64,000 nt of DNA from Lophius americanus (GCA_037951165.1 JBBDHG010000134.1:177501-241500); one strand, 5' to 3'; counted from the first letter of the stretch, positions 1 through 12,885 are shown. Notes: a model not told the origin generated them from the letters alone. A program made the numbers and translations.

Positions 1-1307
1 AATGTGGTCTCCCTCCGAGACCCATAATCCAATATGGCTATTTGTCAATTACATAGGGTTAAAATGAACACCATTAGAAAAATTTGTTGGATTAGAATCA
101 ATGTTAAAGAACATAATTATGTCAGCAAAAGTTCACCATTGACATTGTTTGTTAATTTAATCTTTGTAATTTATAATTATTTCAATTTAGATCATCAGAA
201 TATATTATATACTTGCCGTATAAATACATTTAATATATTTGTTATATTAGTAACTTTCTTTTTTCTTGTTTTTTCTATTTTTTAATTACTCTTTAAACAC
301 TGGAAAATGTTAAGAAACACTTTAGGACTGAAAGCATTAACATTTGGCTCACCAAGATTTATTCCAACCCATAGATATTTATATTATACACATGCAAATC
401 GTGAACAAACATGAAACCACGTTTGTACTCTTAAAGGTCATTGAAGTTTAAAAAGACAAAGCAGTTTGGTTAAATGAACAAGCCATGGGATTTTGAGGAA
501 ATACATTTAGCCTGGTCTCAGTTTACCTGTGAGGAAAAGCAGGAAGAAAAGCCCAGTAAGAATCATGACAGCAACAGAGTCAGCCGGAGATCTGCAGGCT
601 TAGTCGTGTAGTCCTTTCCCCTCAGCCTGGATTAGTCACCGAGTCTTCTTCCCTGATAACCATCACTCCCTTGTACTGATGAATGGTGTTTACTTCCAAA
701 GACTTTATCATAGCTTCTCAGTGAGGAAGACAGGAAATAAAGATGGGCTGATGGGCAAATCCCACAAATCTGGACGGAAAAGACATTAGTCATTAGGGAG
801 ATAAATGGGATCAGCATTTATTGATCCCAAAGGAGATAAAGGACATAAATGAATTAGAGGAATAGAGATGTTTTCAATAACTAGATAAAATGATAAAACA
901 ACAATACATAGACCAGTACAACAAATTCAACAGTGAAAGAGTAGTGTTATAGTCATTTCCATTGAAGTTAGTTATCACTTACATAATGTATCATTTAGAC
1001 TATATTTTTGCCGATTTATCATATAGTTCTATGCCTGTTGTCCCTGACAGTAAGTGTATATCCCCAAAAAGTCCCAAATCCCCTGCGTTGTACGAGTAAT
1101 TCCCATGATTAATCAAATTCAATTTGATTAATTAATATTGTCAAACATTCCATATTGTCTCAACCTAAATATTTCCATGAAGTCAGCAATAATGTCTTAG
1201 ATAAGAGCCAATAGGGACTCAAAAATGAAGATAAATACAGTTCAGTATGTCAATTCATATGAGCTATATTTAGACACAATTGTACGTGTGGCAGTTAGTT
1301 ATGGTAG

Positions 1308-1342
<35 letters not shown>

Positions 1343-2463
1343 TGGATAGATCTCCTGGAGGGGATTCATACGCAGCAAATTTGGGCTAAATCAGACCAGA
1401 ATTTGAGAGAATTACCGCGGAAAGACTTTTCCAGATAAAGCTTCCCTTAATTACAACATTAGGTTCATATGCATCAGCTCAGCAGAGATCTATCTAGCAA
1501 ACATTCTGTTTTACTTTAGTAGTGCATTTTTTTTACTCACTAGGGGGCCTTTTTTCTGACCCACATAGATCTTGATGTGCAGAAGAACTGCATTGATTTT
1601 GGGAAACATCAGTTGTAGATCTTTAACACTAGGGGGAACTTTATCTCCAAACGTTTTGGGCTATAATTTCTCAGCAAGCAAAAATCCAGAAACTTAAACA
1701 AAACCAAGTGAGGCAGGTGAATATACCAAAGATAACAGATAAAAAGAATGTGAGAGGCATGAAGCACAAGATATGACGTAAAATAACAAATAATTACACA
1801 AAAAATTATACAGTGGATAAGAATTGAGTTTATTTGAACTAATTTACCTTTTTATTTCTTTAGCCAACATAGTTGATCATTTACTAACAAAAAAAAACCC
1901 GGTGGGTTTGAAATTGACTTGTTTTTCCTTTTCTCTTTCATGAAATGATATTTCAGTCTGGGTATTGGTGGCTGTGAACATGCATGGCTTCTCCAATAAT
2001 GCATTAAACTGGACAGCGCGGTGTTTCAGTGCTTTGGCCTCGTAGCGATAAGATTCTGGATTTGAGACCAGACCGTGAGCCTTCCTGAACGAGTTTCCAT
2101 GTTCTCCATGTGTTTGCGTGGGCACCCAAGCTTCCTCCATCATCCCAAGAAGATCCACAATAGATAAATTGGTGACTCTAAATTGCAAATACGTGACACT
2201 CTATAATGAAAACGCTACCGTAGAAAATGGAAAAGTGAAAATTCTTTATTGAAACATCTAATTCATTGCTGTCATGGCATGAAAAGGAACTTTGCACTTT
2301 TCTTTAAGGTTTATTTCAACTTAAACACGTGAAAACAAATTCAACAAGATACATTCATTACAGAATATGTGCTTTTCCATCACAAAGACACAACTGCTAC
2401 AGGCAAGAGTTACTGCACAGACACTGTGGTTTTACATGGTTTTATGTCATTTAGCGTGTATTT
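1..2463. other. Intergenic DNA downstream of the 5-HT3-like gene
   Basis: I see no gene here. The stretch holds a TA microsatellite near 1310-1340 and, around 1070-1690, pieces of a dispersed repeat also found near 10.4-10.8 kb and 55.4-55.7 kb. A 103-codon open frame on the minus strand (1877-2188) has no family signature that I recognise. Part of 2200-2463 is probably the 3' UTR of the channel gene that ends at 2464. Confidence 0.6.
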
Positions 2464-5400
2464 CTAAGAGCACCAGTGGATGAATATAATTGGTAGAAGC
2501 ACTAAAACACAGATGAGATAAAACATGAAGAAATTTCTGTTGATTTTTATGGCCAGCTGGTGCATCTTGCCTGCTTCCTCCCTGCCGCCGATGTGCAAAT
2601 TGAGAGTCATCCGCATCTTCATCAGTTCCTCCAGGATCATCCGCAACACATGAGGATCTCCTGACTGAACACTGCTGTTAACCTGCAAAAGTCATATTTG
2701 AATGACTCTGGGGCTGGTAATACATGTAATATATGTAAAGTCTGGTACAAGTAAAGTAAATTCTTTTTATTTTTTTATTTATTCAAATGCTATTTCTGTT
2801 CTTAACACCCTGTATCACTTTGTTGAACACACTAAATTGATTAAATTACATTACAGGTACTGACTTTTCTTTTTAGGAACCTTCTAGATCTCTAACAATC
2901 TACAGCTTATCTCTTATTTATACTAAGTCCAATTTAAACCTTGCATTTCATTTTATTTCACTTCATATGTTTTAGTTGATTCATCTGTTTCATAAGTTAA
3001 TTGCTTTTTTTTAGTTCCAAAATTCATTACTTTAACTAATTTTCTATCTTTCCCCTTTTTTTCTGCCAATTTTTTTATTCAGATGCCAGTTGTGTTTCTT
3101 GCTGTCTAGGCTCCTAAGTTTATTTTTTACAATCTATACAATCTACTAAAGGTTGAAATAATCTTTAAATGGACAGATGCAAATACGCAGTGCTATGACG
3201 AAGTAGAAAATCCCAATAAAAGGATGAGGTGTGGTTTGGTAAATTAGCGGAAAGCGGATCGCTCACTATATTTACACATCAAGGACTCAGACTGCCTGTT
3301 TTATATAGATGTGAATGGCGAAACTGCCATTCCCGTATATGAATTTATAATCTCTCACTTCTTCAACCTGGAGCTGCAGTTCATGCTGGCTGTCACCGTT
3401 TGATGCTTTATAGATGTATGAGCAGGAGGTCGGCCTTTTCTTGTCTGAAAATACACGGCATTGTGATTTCAAAGTACAGTAAAATACACAAAGTAAAAGA
3501 GAGGGAAATTAAAAAAAAAAAATTTGGTCCAATTCTTTCAAGAAATTTGGAAACACCTTGGTGTTGAAATTTTAGCTAGAAAATTCCAGTGTACAGCATA
3601 TTGTTATGTAACATCTGGTAAACCGTCGGGTCTCACCAGCTTCACAGTTACCAAATTCAACTTTTTCCTGTTCGTCCTTGCAGTTATCTCTCGGCCGCAG
3701 CTTCTCCTCATGTGAAGAGACTGTCTCCTTCAGATACGTCACTAAGATGGTCTCCAGCAGACTCAGCAGCATCATAGAAAAGATCATTGTGCAGTAGATC
3801 GCTAAGAGGATGAAACAGACAGTTCTGGGTATCTGGTTCTTCTGAGAGCAGGAATCGTGATCCAAACAGAAATGTTGTTCCTGCCGGGGTCATTACCTAT
3901 CATCGGAGTCTTGTCGGACATGGAGGGCAGGATGTCATTGAGGATGAGCAGCAGCACAGAGATTGCCAGCAACAAAGTCACTTTGAAGCCCAACTTTTCT
4001 CCCCGGTCGTCTGCGATGAAGAAGGAGGCGAGATCCAGGACCAGGAAGAACAGGATGGGCATCAAGAAGTTGATGATGTGAATCAGGGGTCTCCTCTTTA
4101 TGTAGAACTAGAAAAACAGGTCCGGGTGTCAAGGATGGAATGTAATGCTTTTGATATATTGTTTCAATTATTTCTGCATTCCAGAAAATCTTGACACGGT
4201 CAGTTTTGGCTGCATCTCCCTAATTTAATGACTAATTAGCTTCTAGTACAATGTGCATCCAACTTCAGTCATCTTTTCCTTGTATCCTTGGATCTTGTAT
4301 CCTCTCGTTCTGATTCTCGCATGAAGTATTTTTGATTTTCAGCATTTTCATGTGCATTTTTTTGAGTTTACATTTTATTTTATATCACAGTGCCAGCCCC
4401 AAACTGATTCCTGTTTTTAGACCAGCACGATTTTGGTTCCAATCTGGCACCAGTTTCACTGTCTTAGAGCCCATTTTCTGGTTGTGGAAACACAAATAAC
4501 AGGTTCCAAATAAAGCAGAAATTAGGCATCAGCCCACTAACCTAACATTTTGGAAAGGGGTGTTAAACTCCACATCCACATCCATGGCAGAACAGCGCTA
4601 AAACTGGACAAATATGAGCTATTATTACAATTTATACTTGTTTCATTTATTTATTTTATAGAATTCTGAATCCTCGATCCAAAAATATGGAAAATAGAGT
4701 TTCAAGGAATAATTTCAAATTAATTTTTTTTATTAGCAGACCTGAAAAACAGCCAGAGAACTATATTTTCCAAACTAACATCTAAAACGTTCCGTTTTTA
4801 ATCAGTATTAAAAAAAACGAAACTTTAAATAACCCTCGGTAAATGGCTGGTCTAATTAAGCCGTTTCTTTCTTCTGCCACAATAATGAGTCAAAGTAGAC
4901 TGTTTCTCCTCATATCTGTTCTTGCAGTCAGGAGCAGCTGCACCACCGAAAACAGTAAAGTGCATGGAAAGCCTACTGGTGCATTTCACATTAAATGTAA
5001 ACAACTTCTAGTTTTCTTGTTTTTAACACAACAGCACTAACAAATGTTGAACGGCTGGAGGACATGAATGCACCCGCCAGATATTAAAACACATGTTCTC
5101 TTTACTAATACGCAGGTGCAACTTACTACGACCTTTACTATTTACTTGTCTTTTTCCTCATCCAGATCCCCTCTTGGGCTCCATCAGGATAACAGCATGT
5201 TACACAAAAAGCCTCTTAGCGATTCTTTCATTATGCGTCTCTACTCATAGATTCAGGTTTTTGGATACCCGTCTGTATTTTATCCCCCCTGTTACATACA
5301 GTGAATATGAGTCGCTCCCATGTATGACCACCGCGGGTGAAATTGGAGCTGGAAATGGATAGTTGAAGAAACTCCCAATCTCCCTGCGACAACATCACCT

Positions 5401-7743
5401 CTCGGGAAAACTGCGTAACCCGTGAGGAGTTGGAGAAAGGAAGGATCCGTATTTCATTAACTGAGGTGAGAGGAGAAAATTATAGTGAAAGGAGGCGGAG
5501 GTAAAAGTCACAGCACTGAGTTCTTAAAAGACACTTACACATAACCAGAGGTGGCAAAAGTAAACATATTCTGTAATCAAGCAGAATTAAAGTTACTTGT
5601 TTTAAAATTCTGTCAATCTCTTGGTTTACCTTTTGGCTGATGTTCTATATTTGGGATAAGACTTTTTTCAGTTTGGGAGTTAATTCCTCTTGTCTCATCT
5701 TGAATTATATTTCCTGCCATTATTTTTTCTCATGATGTCTTTTTGCCATCTCATTCTCTGTGTCCCTCTTCAATGGTTTTTCTGCAACTTATTGTAAAAT
5801 GTTGCATAGTATAAAGCCATTCAGAGTTTGATGTTATTTTGTTCTAATGGATTTATATGAAAATTTTGAGAATTTTCATTACAAGTCTTACAGAATAAAT
5901 AATATGTAAAGTCATCCTATGAAGGTACCAGATTATTTTTATAGTCTAATTAACATGGACTTTTGTTCATGAAAATACAAAATTTCTTCATTTAAATACT
6001 TTTTCAAAGTCTGTTTTACTTTGAGTGTCTAAAATATTAACTTGACAAATACTCTGAAGGAATCAAATATGCAAATAAGTACATATTTCGCAGTTCTTTT
6101 TTTACATGGTGAAGATATTAAAGGATTATATAATGTACTAATTTAAGGAATTAACTTCCATTACTTCCATTCACAGGAAAAATAAATAAATAAACATTAC
6201 ATGAAACACAAGCCGAAAAATAAAACAACACTGCATCAAGTTCTTTGTTTTGGACTTTCTTGCATAAAGATTCTCATCTGATTCTAATGTGTTTTGCATC
6301 TGTTGTCTTGTTTCACGACTAATGGGGTGGCTGTGGCTCAGTGGGTAGAGCGGCCGTCTCCCGATCGGAAGGTAGGCGGTTCAAATCCCACCAGGGTCTA
6401 CTTGTCGTAGGGTCCTTGAGCAAGACCCTGAATCCTTAGCTCCCCGGGCGCTCCACGAGGGGCTGCCCACTGCTCCCTCAGGGATGGGTCAAATGCAGAG
6501 AAGTAATTTCACTATGTGACTAATAAAGGATTATTTATTTATTTAAAAAGTGTGATAAGCAATAATGGATGCGTATCACACCAAGGAATGATTTTTTATA
6601 TTTTTGTTTTAGAATTTAGGGAGTAAAAGTAGGAATTTGTCAGTAAAATATTCAAGTTAAAATCCCTGAAAACTCTACTTAAGGGCACTAATGAAGAATT
6701 TGTATTGCCCACCTCGGCATATGACACACTTGGGGCCTCACCGGTGTGTATAGCAGATCTAATGGTGATGTTGCATCTCTGTGTGTCGAAGGGAAACTTG
6801 TGGACATCCATCTTACAGGTGCTGACCAACTTCAAATCTTCGTCAATGATGATCTTCCCATTGTAGGACATGTAAAAGTAGGGATTCTGAAGGGAGTCGT
6901 CCCTCTGTATCCTGACACATCACACAGACAAACTCTTTTCATCTCATGTCTATGGAGAGTTTACACCACACCCTTTACCACATTAATCATTAACTGAATC
7001 AATACAGGGCACTTGTGGGCAGATCACTTTCTAATCACACAAGGAGGTTGTGGAACATCATTTAATTCGTTATATTTAAAAGCTACGAAAAGCAACCAGG
7101 AATAGACCGAGACCAAAAAAATGGCCATGTATCCAAGTCACTGCAATGAACCAATTTGTATTAAAATGTTGATATTCCACTGTAAAAATAAAAAAAAAGA
7201 CTGTTTCTATGCACCTAAACTTATTGTATAATGTTTCACAGTATATTTCTGTGCACTCACCCAAAAATAACCTTAATGAAAGAGTTAGAAGGAAAATCGC
7301 TGTAGTTAGTTACTTCAGTTGAAACTTACGGTAACCACAATATAATGTGGAAAAAACATTACATACGAGTCATGGCTAATAATTTATAGAGCATTACACT
7401 AATGAGTTAATAAAAATAATTAAAAAATAATCATCTACAGTATATTATTAGTTACTATGACAATATGTGATCATTTTGTATAATTCTCCGTAGTTTATAT
7501 AGTTACTGTAATTCTCTACTGTATGAAATAATGTTATTCTCTTCAGTATATAATCACAGTAACTTTGAAATTACTGTAGAGAATAACCCTTTTCAACATT
7601 ATCTACAGTACATCTAAAGTTGCTGTAATTCTATACAATATGTTATCAGACAATGTGAAGTACCGCAGCAACTGATAGTATACTGTAAAGAATTACAGTA
7701 AATGATCATATCATTATGTAGATACAGTAACATACTTGTCAAT

Positions 7744-7834
<91 letters not shown>

Positions 7835-9651
7835 CGAGTTCTGTTGGCTCACATCTCATAGATGTATAGATCTGGTTTCCATAACATTTGTCTGGGGATT
7901 GAAATCTCAGTGATACCACAAAACTGAGCGGGCTCCCAAGAGATGCGTTCATCGTTCCATACCTGCCATAAATGAATGTGTATCACCAGAGAAATTAGAA
8001 TACAGACAAATTAAATTTGTGTATTTATGTAATTACAATAAAAATAATTCTTCACCATTTTTGACCAGATTAAAGGGATGAAGGTTTGTGTTTTCTCAAT
8101 CTGAAGGTGAACAAAGACATAGCAGAGTTGATTGACTACTTATCAGGATTTGGCAGGACATTCATTCACTAATGCTGTGATATCAAACCTACCACACCCA
8201 AGATGGAGTAGAGGATGATCTCCAGTTCGATAACTGTGGGGGTTTTGTAGTCTAGAACCGGGCGGGTCACTGTAAATGCACTGGCATCAGTGGTAAGGTT
8301 CAGGTAGTTCACAATATCCTGGTAGCTGCACACCTTCGGCGAGTGTCTCCCAGTTCCTGAACATTTAAACAGTTTAACTTTATGTTTTACTTCTAAATTG
8401 ACCATCAAAGAAAACCCCATGAAGACTCTAAGCGTCGATGCTTTGATTCAACCATTCACGCACATTCATACAGTCCTGGCAATGGCTACCATGCAAGGCT
8501 CCATCTGTTCATGTACTTTGTTATGCCCAGCAAAAAACAAAAAGTGAAGAGGGGAATACATGAGGGGGCTCCATCCGTCCATCAGGAGTTTTTTTTTTTC
8601 CACTGGAGTAAAACCAAAAACTGTCTAAATGATATTTTTACAAATTTATTTTCTTCAGCTCCCATGGTTCTAATTGGATTTTGGCTCATTCTGTGAGAGG
8701 GATTTTTGGGGTACAGCTCAAAAACTTGCAGAAAATGAAATAAGTCGTGACTTAAATTTTGATTAAGACTTAGCCTGTAAATAATGTAAATTAGATATAA
8801 ACAACTCAAAATGAAATATACAACCTCGGTTCCACAAAGTGGGGATGCAGAGCAAAAATAAACTGAAGACAAAATACAATACAATAGAAAAGAATATATC
8901 AAACCAGTGTTAACACTCACATTCACACCTAAGGACAATTTAGACTCACCATTTAACCTATATTGTATGTTTTTTGACTCTGGGAGAAAGTTGAAGTAGC
9001 CTACCTTGATAGCACCCATGCAAACACGGGGGAAACTTGTATAAAGGCTCCCGGTCCCCAGGTGGATTCGAACCACCATGCAACCATACACTATTATTTA
9101 ATAAGGCCTAATAACTAGGAGTAATTTTTTTTTTGTTTTTGAAATCCTCTGATTGCAAAGTCATCAACTTCGATCCATCCTTGCTTGTGAATGACTGAAC
9201 CTTGTGAGGATGCGACTGTCATACCCAGTAATGATACAATCACCTGTAACCAAATCACCTGTGGAAACTATACACCTTGACCCAAACTCTTTTTGGCGCC
9301 TGTCACAACTTGCATCAAATTTAGAATATGTATATATTTTCAATTTTAATTTTTTTTTTATATTAAAATAGTTAAATTGGTTAATATGTCCTCTATCAAT
9401 AGTTTAAATTGAGTATGTATGAAAAGAAACTGGTCGATGATCACATTCTGTTTTGTTTTACACAACCGCTCAACTTTTTTTGGAGTGAGTGTTGTATATA
9501 AGATACCACCGATACATTTCTATCTCTGATATTTGAGCAAATGAAAATATTATTTTCAGCCAAACAAGCACACATACTGGATCATGCTCACTAAACACCA
9601 CAAGCTCTTACCTGTGGAAAACATCATGAGGAGAAAAACAACATGCATCAT
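2464..9651 (-). CDS. 5-HT3 receptor-like Cys-loop ligand-gated ion channel (10 coding exons)
   Basis: Pentameric ligand-gated channel subunit of the plasma membrane. Minus-strand coding exons: 9612-9651, 8193-8356, 8056-8100, 7853-7962, 6742-6911, 5300-5460, 3897-4107, 3637-3801, 3359-3444 and 2464-2682. All have GT-AG borders and agreeing phases, giving 1371 nt and 456 residues. Exons 3, 4 and 5 are 45, 110 and 170 nt, sizes typical of this superfamily. The start is the first of two adjacent ATGs before a hydrophobic signal sequence. The Cys-loop is C152 to C166 with 13 residues between (KMDVHKFPFDTQR). Sequons are N33-L-T and N167-I-T. Helices: TM1 about 237-261, TM2 269-288, TM3 301-323, TM4 434-453, with a divergent TM3-TM4 loop. 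The GEK at the start of TM2 is the arrangement seen in cation-selective members. The closest match from memory is fish 5-HT3A-like receptors; the ligand cannot be inferred. The position resembles that of ZACN in mammals. Confidence 0.9.
3897..4107 (-). CDS. Exon 7 of the 5-HT3-like gene: TM1 and TM2 (pore)
   Basis: This exon encodes the end of the binding domain (FYIKRRP, compare VVIRRRP in human 5-HT3A), TM1, the short TM1-TM2 linker and TM2. It begins at phase 0 and ends with one base of a split codon. The next intron is only 95 bp (3802-3896). Its acceptor must be the AG at 3802-3803, because that alone restores TM3 (IYCTMIFSMMLLSLLETI). A CAG further upstream in the intron gives a frame that stops early. 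Confidence 0.9.
6324..6550 (+). repeat. tRNA-derived SINE (family 1), nearly full length
   Basis: The head resembles a tRNA gene: an A-box-like TGGCTCAGTGGGTAGAG and a B-box-like GGTTCAAATCC at 6378-6388. A conserved body follows (AAGACCCTGAATCC, then ATGGGTCAAATGCAGAGA) and an AT-rich ATTTATTT tail. It lies in intron 5 of the channel gene. The body matches minus-strand copies at about 31.93-32.13, 51.69-51.86 and 62.16-62.28 kb. It is not a tRNA gene because no cloverleaf 3' half follows the B box. Confidence 0.85.
6742..6911 (-). CDS. Exon 5 of the 5-HT3-like gene: Cys-loop
   Basis: A 170-nt exon carrying the signature disulfide loop with its FPFD core and the second cysteine followed by NIT, a glycosylation sequon. 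The upstream residues (NPYFYMSYNGK) correspond to the loop before strand beta6 of 5-HT3A. The donor is GTGAGG. The open frame runs on into the intron, so a single-frame ORF caller would overextend it. Confidence 0.9.
7380..7740. repeat. TACTGTA/TACAGTA-rich segment, probably an old MITE
   Basis: This intronic stretch repeats TACTGTA and its complement TACAGTA many times, along with the longer phrase TACTGTAATTCT in both orientations (for example near 7504-7524 and 7680-7700). Such internally inverted AT-rich structure is typical of small non-autonomous DNA transposons. I could not define terminal repeats or a target-site duplication, so the class is uncertain. Confidence 0.4.
7746..7830. repeat. 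(TG)n microsatellite
   Basis: About 42 TG units in intron 4 of the channel gene, starting about 20 bp past the exon 4 splice donor (GTGAGC at 7847-7852, minus strand). On the transcript it reads (CA)n, a sequence type known in other genes to bind hnRNP L near donors. Any effect here is inference. Confidence 0.95.
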
Positions 9652-12600
9652 ATCTGCAGCAGCAGGGTGTGTGTGTCAGAGAGGCTTCCAGTCGGGTGGG
9701 TGTCACTCCTTTAAGACCAGACACGGAACACTGTGACGTTTTCTTTTGATTTTAGATGATCCAGGCTTGACAGAACAAATGTCCTCTGTCAGCTGAAACA
9801 AGAAACCCACCTCAGAGTAGCTCAGATTAATCACAGAAAAAAAGAAAGCCTTGGTTTGAAGATGATTGATTAACTAATGAAAATGAGAGAAGTGCAGGTG
9901 GCAGGTATTTATCAATCTGAGAGGAGATATGATGTTCCTCAGAGATGATTCGGCATTTGACACAAAAGGATTGTGGATGTGAGTCTGCAAATGCAAACAA
10001 CACTCTGACAGTTGAGAAGGTAAAATCCAATTAGGTGGTTAAGTGGAAATATGGTAATGACATTATGAAAGCTGATGCCAATCTATCTGTTCTCCTTCCA
10101 GCATCCAAGCCTGTAGAGAAGATTTAAAGATTGTTGATTATCATGTCAAAGAAAGTCTTTATTTCTAGGCCGGTAAAGTTACTTCACTGATACGTTTCAT
10201 CAAATAGTATATTAATGGACTTTTGTGCAGCATATTGTGTATAACAATGACATATTATCCTTTTAATAAGTTAATATTGCTAAAATGTTACCAAATAATT
10301 GTGTATTTAAACGTCTAGAAGACTCAATGAAGCATTAAGATCATCCAGTTGTGAAAACACAAGAAGCAGCATAATGATAGTGTGTAGACCTAAGGGGAAC
10401 TACCGATTTAGAGATTATTATGTCCCCGAAAAGTCTGGGATATTATGGAATTGTAGTCACCGCCATTAATGGGCCATTATTTCACAACCATTTGTCCGAT
10501 TTAGTCCACAGATGGTGCATATGATTTAAATCGAGGAGATATATCTTGTATTATATGATATTTTACTCAATTAGTTCATATTTCACTTACTAGGTGGAGC
10601 TTTTTTCCCAAAACCTGTTGTCGGATTCAATCCAATTCTGATCCACAAAAATGGACTTGAGGAGATCTATCTTGTCTATTATGTTTTACTCACTCTAGTT
10701 AGTTTTAAAACAAACATTTATTCCAAGAGGTTCAATCATGGGGATTGCTTTTATAACGCAGGGAATTGGGGACTTCATGGAGAAATACCTTTAAATTCGT
10801 CAAATATTAAAAGGTTTAATTTTCAGACAAAAATAAAAATGCACTATTTATTGGGAAATTGATGAATTTGAGAAATGAAACCTCTCAGAGCAATATTCCA
10901 GTTTTATACATGAACCTTAAACACACTCCCGTTGGATTGATGACTGATCGCCTTAAAATAAACCACAAATCAATCAGCGACTCTTCAGATGCAAAAACTT
11001 TATTATCCATTTGTCGTTTTTAATTGACATTTTCCCCCATAATTCTAGAAAATTAGGATCCGCACCCATTCCTTTGATATTATACTGCGACTGGTTTCAG
11101 AAAGCAGTTTCATCTATTAAGACTGATCATATGACTGTTTGCAGCTTGGATATACTAGTGCAGTATTCTTGACCACAACAGTTTGAGCCAAGGGAATAAG
11201 GAGCCAGCAGCCGACTTATAACACTGTACGCACGGCTTCATGTCGGTGCAGTGATCCATCATCAAGTATTGTACAGGAGGTTGCAGGCTGACCTAGACTA
11301 ACATGCTTACTCTACTATCGCCTCATGCACCGCAAAGTGTGTTTGTTGTCTAGGAAACAGCTAATAGTGCATTAAATGTTGATATTGTCCCTTTTCAGAA
11401 ATATGTCATGATAGCGCGCCCGTTGTGTGCACTACTGTGTAAACTTTCATAAATTTTTCACATATCTTCATCCACATTCTATACAGTGTTTCTCAACAAA
11501 TGAAAACACAGAAACGCAGTCTATCAACAACAGGTGAGCTATATATCTATGTTACAAACAAAAGCAACTAAAGAGCAACCACAAATAAAAAGAAGAAGGG
11601 CTCGGGTGACAACGAGATGGAATATGAGTGTGAGCGAGACCACAGCGTGGTCAAGAGATCAAGTTTAGGTTTTTAAATTCACTGTGCGAAGACAAAATTA
11701 AAACAATAACTTACAAACATGTTGAAATGTCTGAATTTGAGTGTAGTAACTGCTAATGAGCATTTTTCCTGCAGGAGGAAAGGAGCAGCTTCAGCATCTT
11801 TATTGCTTGGTGGTGCGAGTTGAGGTCCAGTTCCACTATACTATCAGTGAACTGCTAAGATGGAGCTGCGGCAGGAGAGGGTGGCGTGGCACATATGTGT
11901 GTGCATCCTACCAGGGTTTAAAGTTTATTTCCAGTTTAGGTGACAAATGTTGCGTTCATTCTCCTTCTTCAGAGATACACATTCATAGTCCTGCATTTCT
12001 TTTTGACATCTGTTGTTCTGTTTGTCGGTTTGTCGGCTGCTCAGCCGCCATCTCACAAGTCCAACTGCTCGTGAATCCACATTCAGCAGAGGTTTTTGAA
12101 AGCCACGACAGGAATGTGAAGAAAAAAGCAGACGCTGCATGCGAGACTGGAGCTCCCTGATCCGAGTTGAGGAGTCAGTACTGATTGGGTCGCTAATGGA
12201 AAGTCAGTCCAAAGAGAGCTGACTTTTAAATAGCGCCCAATCATTCGTTCAACACACGGTTTATAATAGAGAAGAAGAACATTGGTAATAAATCCGATTG
12301 CCGATCACAGTAGCCCCTGACTGTTTGGCTGGTAATAGACGAGAAGAAAGGAGAGGAGCAGCATTTTTCTAGAGATATCGTCACAAACTACAGTTACCTA
12401 CACGCAATAAATAATAATTTTGCAGTAGGCGAATCATTCGCGTTAGATCTCAGGTTAGGTCTCAGATAACGAAAAACAAAGAAAATCCGGTGATATAAAA
12501 GTGCACAGGTGACAGACAGGTGATGGTATTCTATGCCTCTTCCATCTTCGTTTCACGAGAGAGGAGTTTCCACTCCAGCGAGACAATCAATCCAAAACCC

Positions 12601-12735
12601 AGAAGGATGGAGGAGGAGGTTGTGGGTTCCCTGTTCAGTGAGGACAGTATCCAGCAATGCGGCACTATGGCAGGGAAAGAGCTGGACGGAGAAGTGAGTT
12701 TTTCGTATGTGTGTGCGCACGTTTGTTAGAGTGTG
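9652..12735. other. Intergenic DNA between the channel gene promoter and the rnf157 3' end
   Basis: The region just above 9651 should hold the channel gene's promoter, but I see no clear TATA box. A copy of the unclassified dispersed repeat lies near 10430-10790. No conserved coding exon was found. A plus-strand open frame at 12610-12700 and one at 11756-12160 lack recognisable domains. Part of 11-12.7 kb may be 3' UTR of rnf157 read from the minus strand. Confidence 0.5.
10430..10790. repeat. Unclassified dispersed repeat, copy B
   Basis: It carries phrases shared, in the opposite orientation, with the copy near 55.44-55.76 kb and in part with 1.07-1.69 kb: CCGATTTAGTCCA, GCATATGATTTAAATCGA, GATATATCTTGTATT and ATTTTACTCA. 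A second, similar set (CTTGAGGAGATCTATCTTG) follows within the same segment, so the element is itself partly duplicated. I recognise no transposase or reverse transcriptase. Confidence 0.6.
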
Positions 12736-12885
12736 TTACACAATGAGCGGTCCGTGGCGGGGTTGTTTAGGACTCTGGCCCTCCCTGCTCTCTGCCCCCT
12801 GCTCTTCCAGGTTGATATTTCCGGTGGAGGTGTGGAGGGGGGGCGGCTCCAAAACAGGCTTTGTAGCCCCCGAGTTACATCCGCC
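12736..12885 (-). CDS. rnf157: Candidate last coding exon of rnf157 (alternative 3' end)
   Basis: After a good pyrimidine tract and CAG, the minus strand has 49 open codons to a TAA: GGCNSGATKPVLEPPP... ending RHGPLIV. Human RNF157, as I recall it, ends in WGPLAV, so the last residues are suggestive. The frame needs a phase-0 upstream exon. Exon 18 (ending at 14613) is phase 1, so direct joining would give only GRM and then stop. The 35-nt exon at 13580-13614 would restore phase but carries an in-frame TAG as its last codon. It may be an alternative terminal exon reached by another upstream exon, or a chance open frame. Confidence 0.35.
   Translation of the reverse strand, partial: GGCNSGATKPVLEPPPLHTSTGNINLEEQGAESREGQSPKQPRHGPLIV

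Noticed and set aside
1877..2188. 103-codon open frame on the minus strand as a gene or extra exon
   Set aside because: No known domain, no convincing acceptor, and it lies beyond the stop of the channel gene in AT-rich repeat-bearing DNA.
3708..3893. Exon 8 of the channel gene starting at an earlier CAG in intron 7
   Set aside because: That acceptor gives a frame that stops early. The AG at 3802-3803 restores TM3 in phase.
6324..6400. A tRNA gene on the plus strand
   Set aside because: The A and B boxes are there, but the 3' half of a cloverleaf is not. The body matches other SINE copies in the window.
7614..7952. Open frame with a long His-Thr repeat
   Set aside because: It is the (TG)n microsatellite read through, overlapping exon 4 in the wrong frame.
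8582..9091. 169-codon minus-strand open frame
   Set aside because: It lies in intron 1 of the 5-HT3-like gene, has a low-complexity hydrophobic composition and no family signature.
12520..12729. Possible first exon of a plus-strand gene (MEEEVVGSLFSEDS) with a GTGAGT donor
   Set aside because: No matching downstream exon or family was found, and the region is more likely 3' UTR of rnf157 on the other strand.
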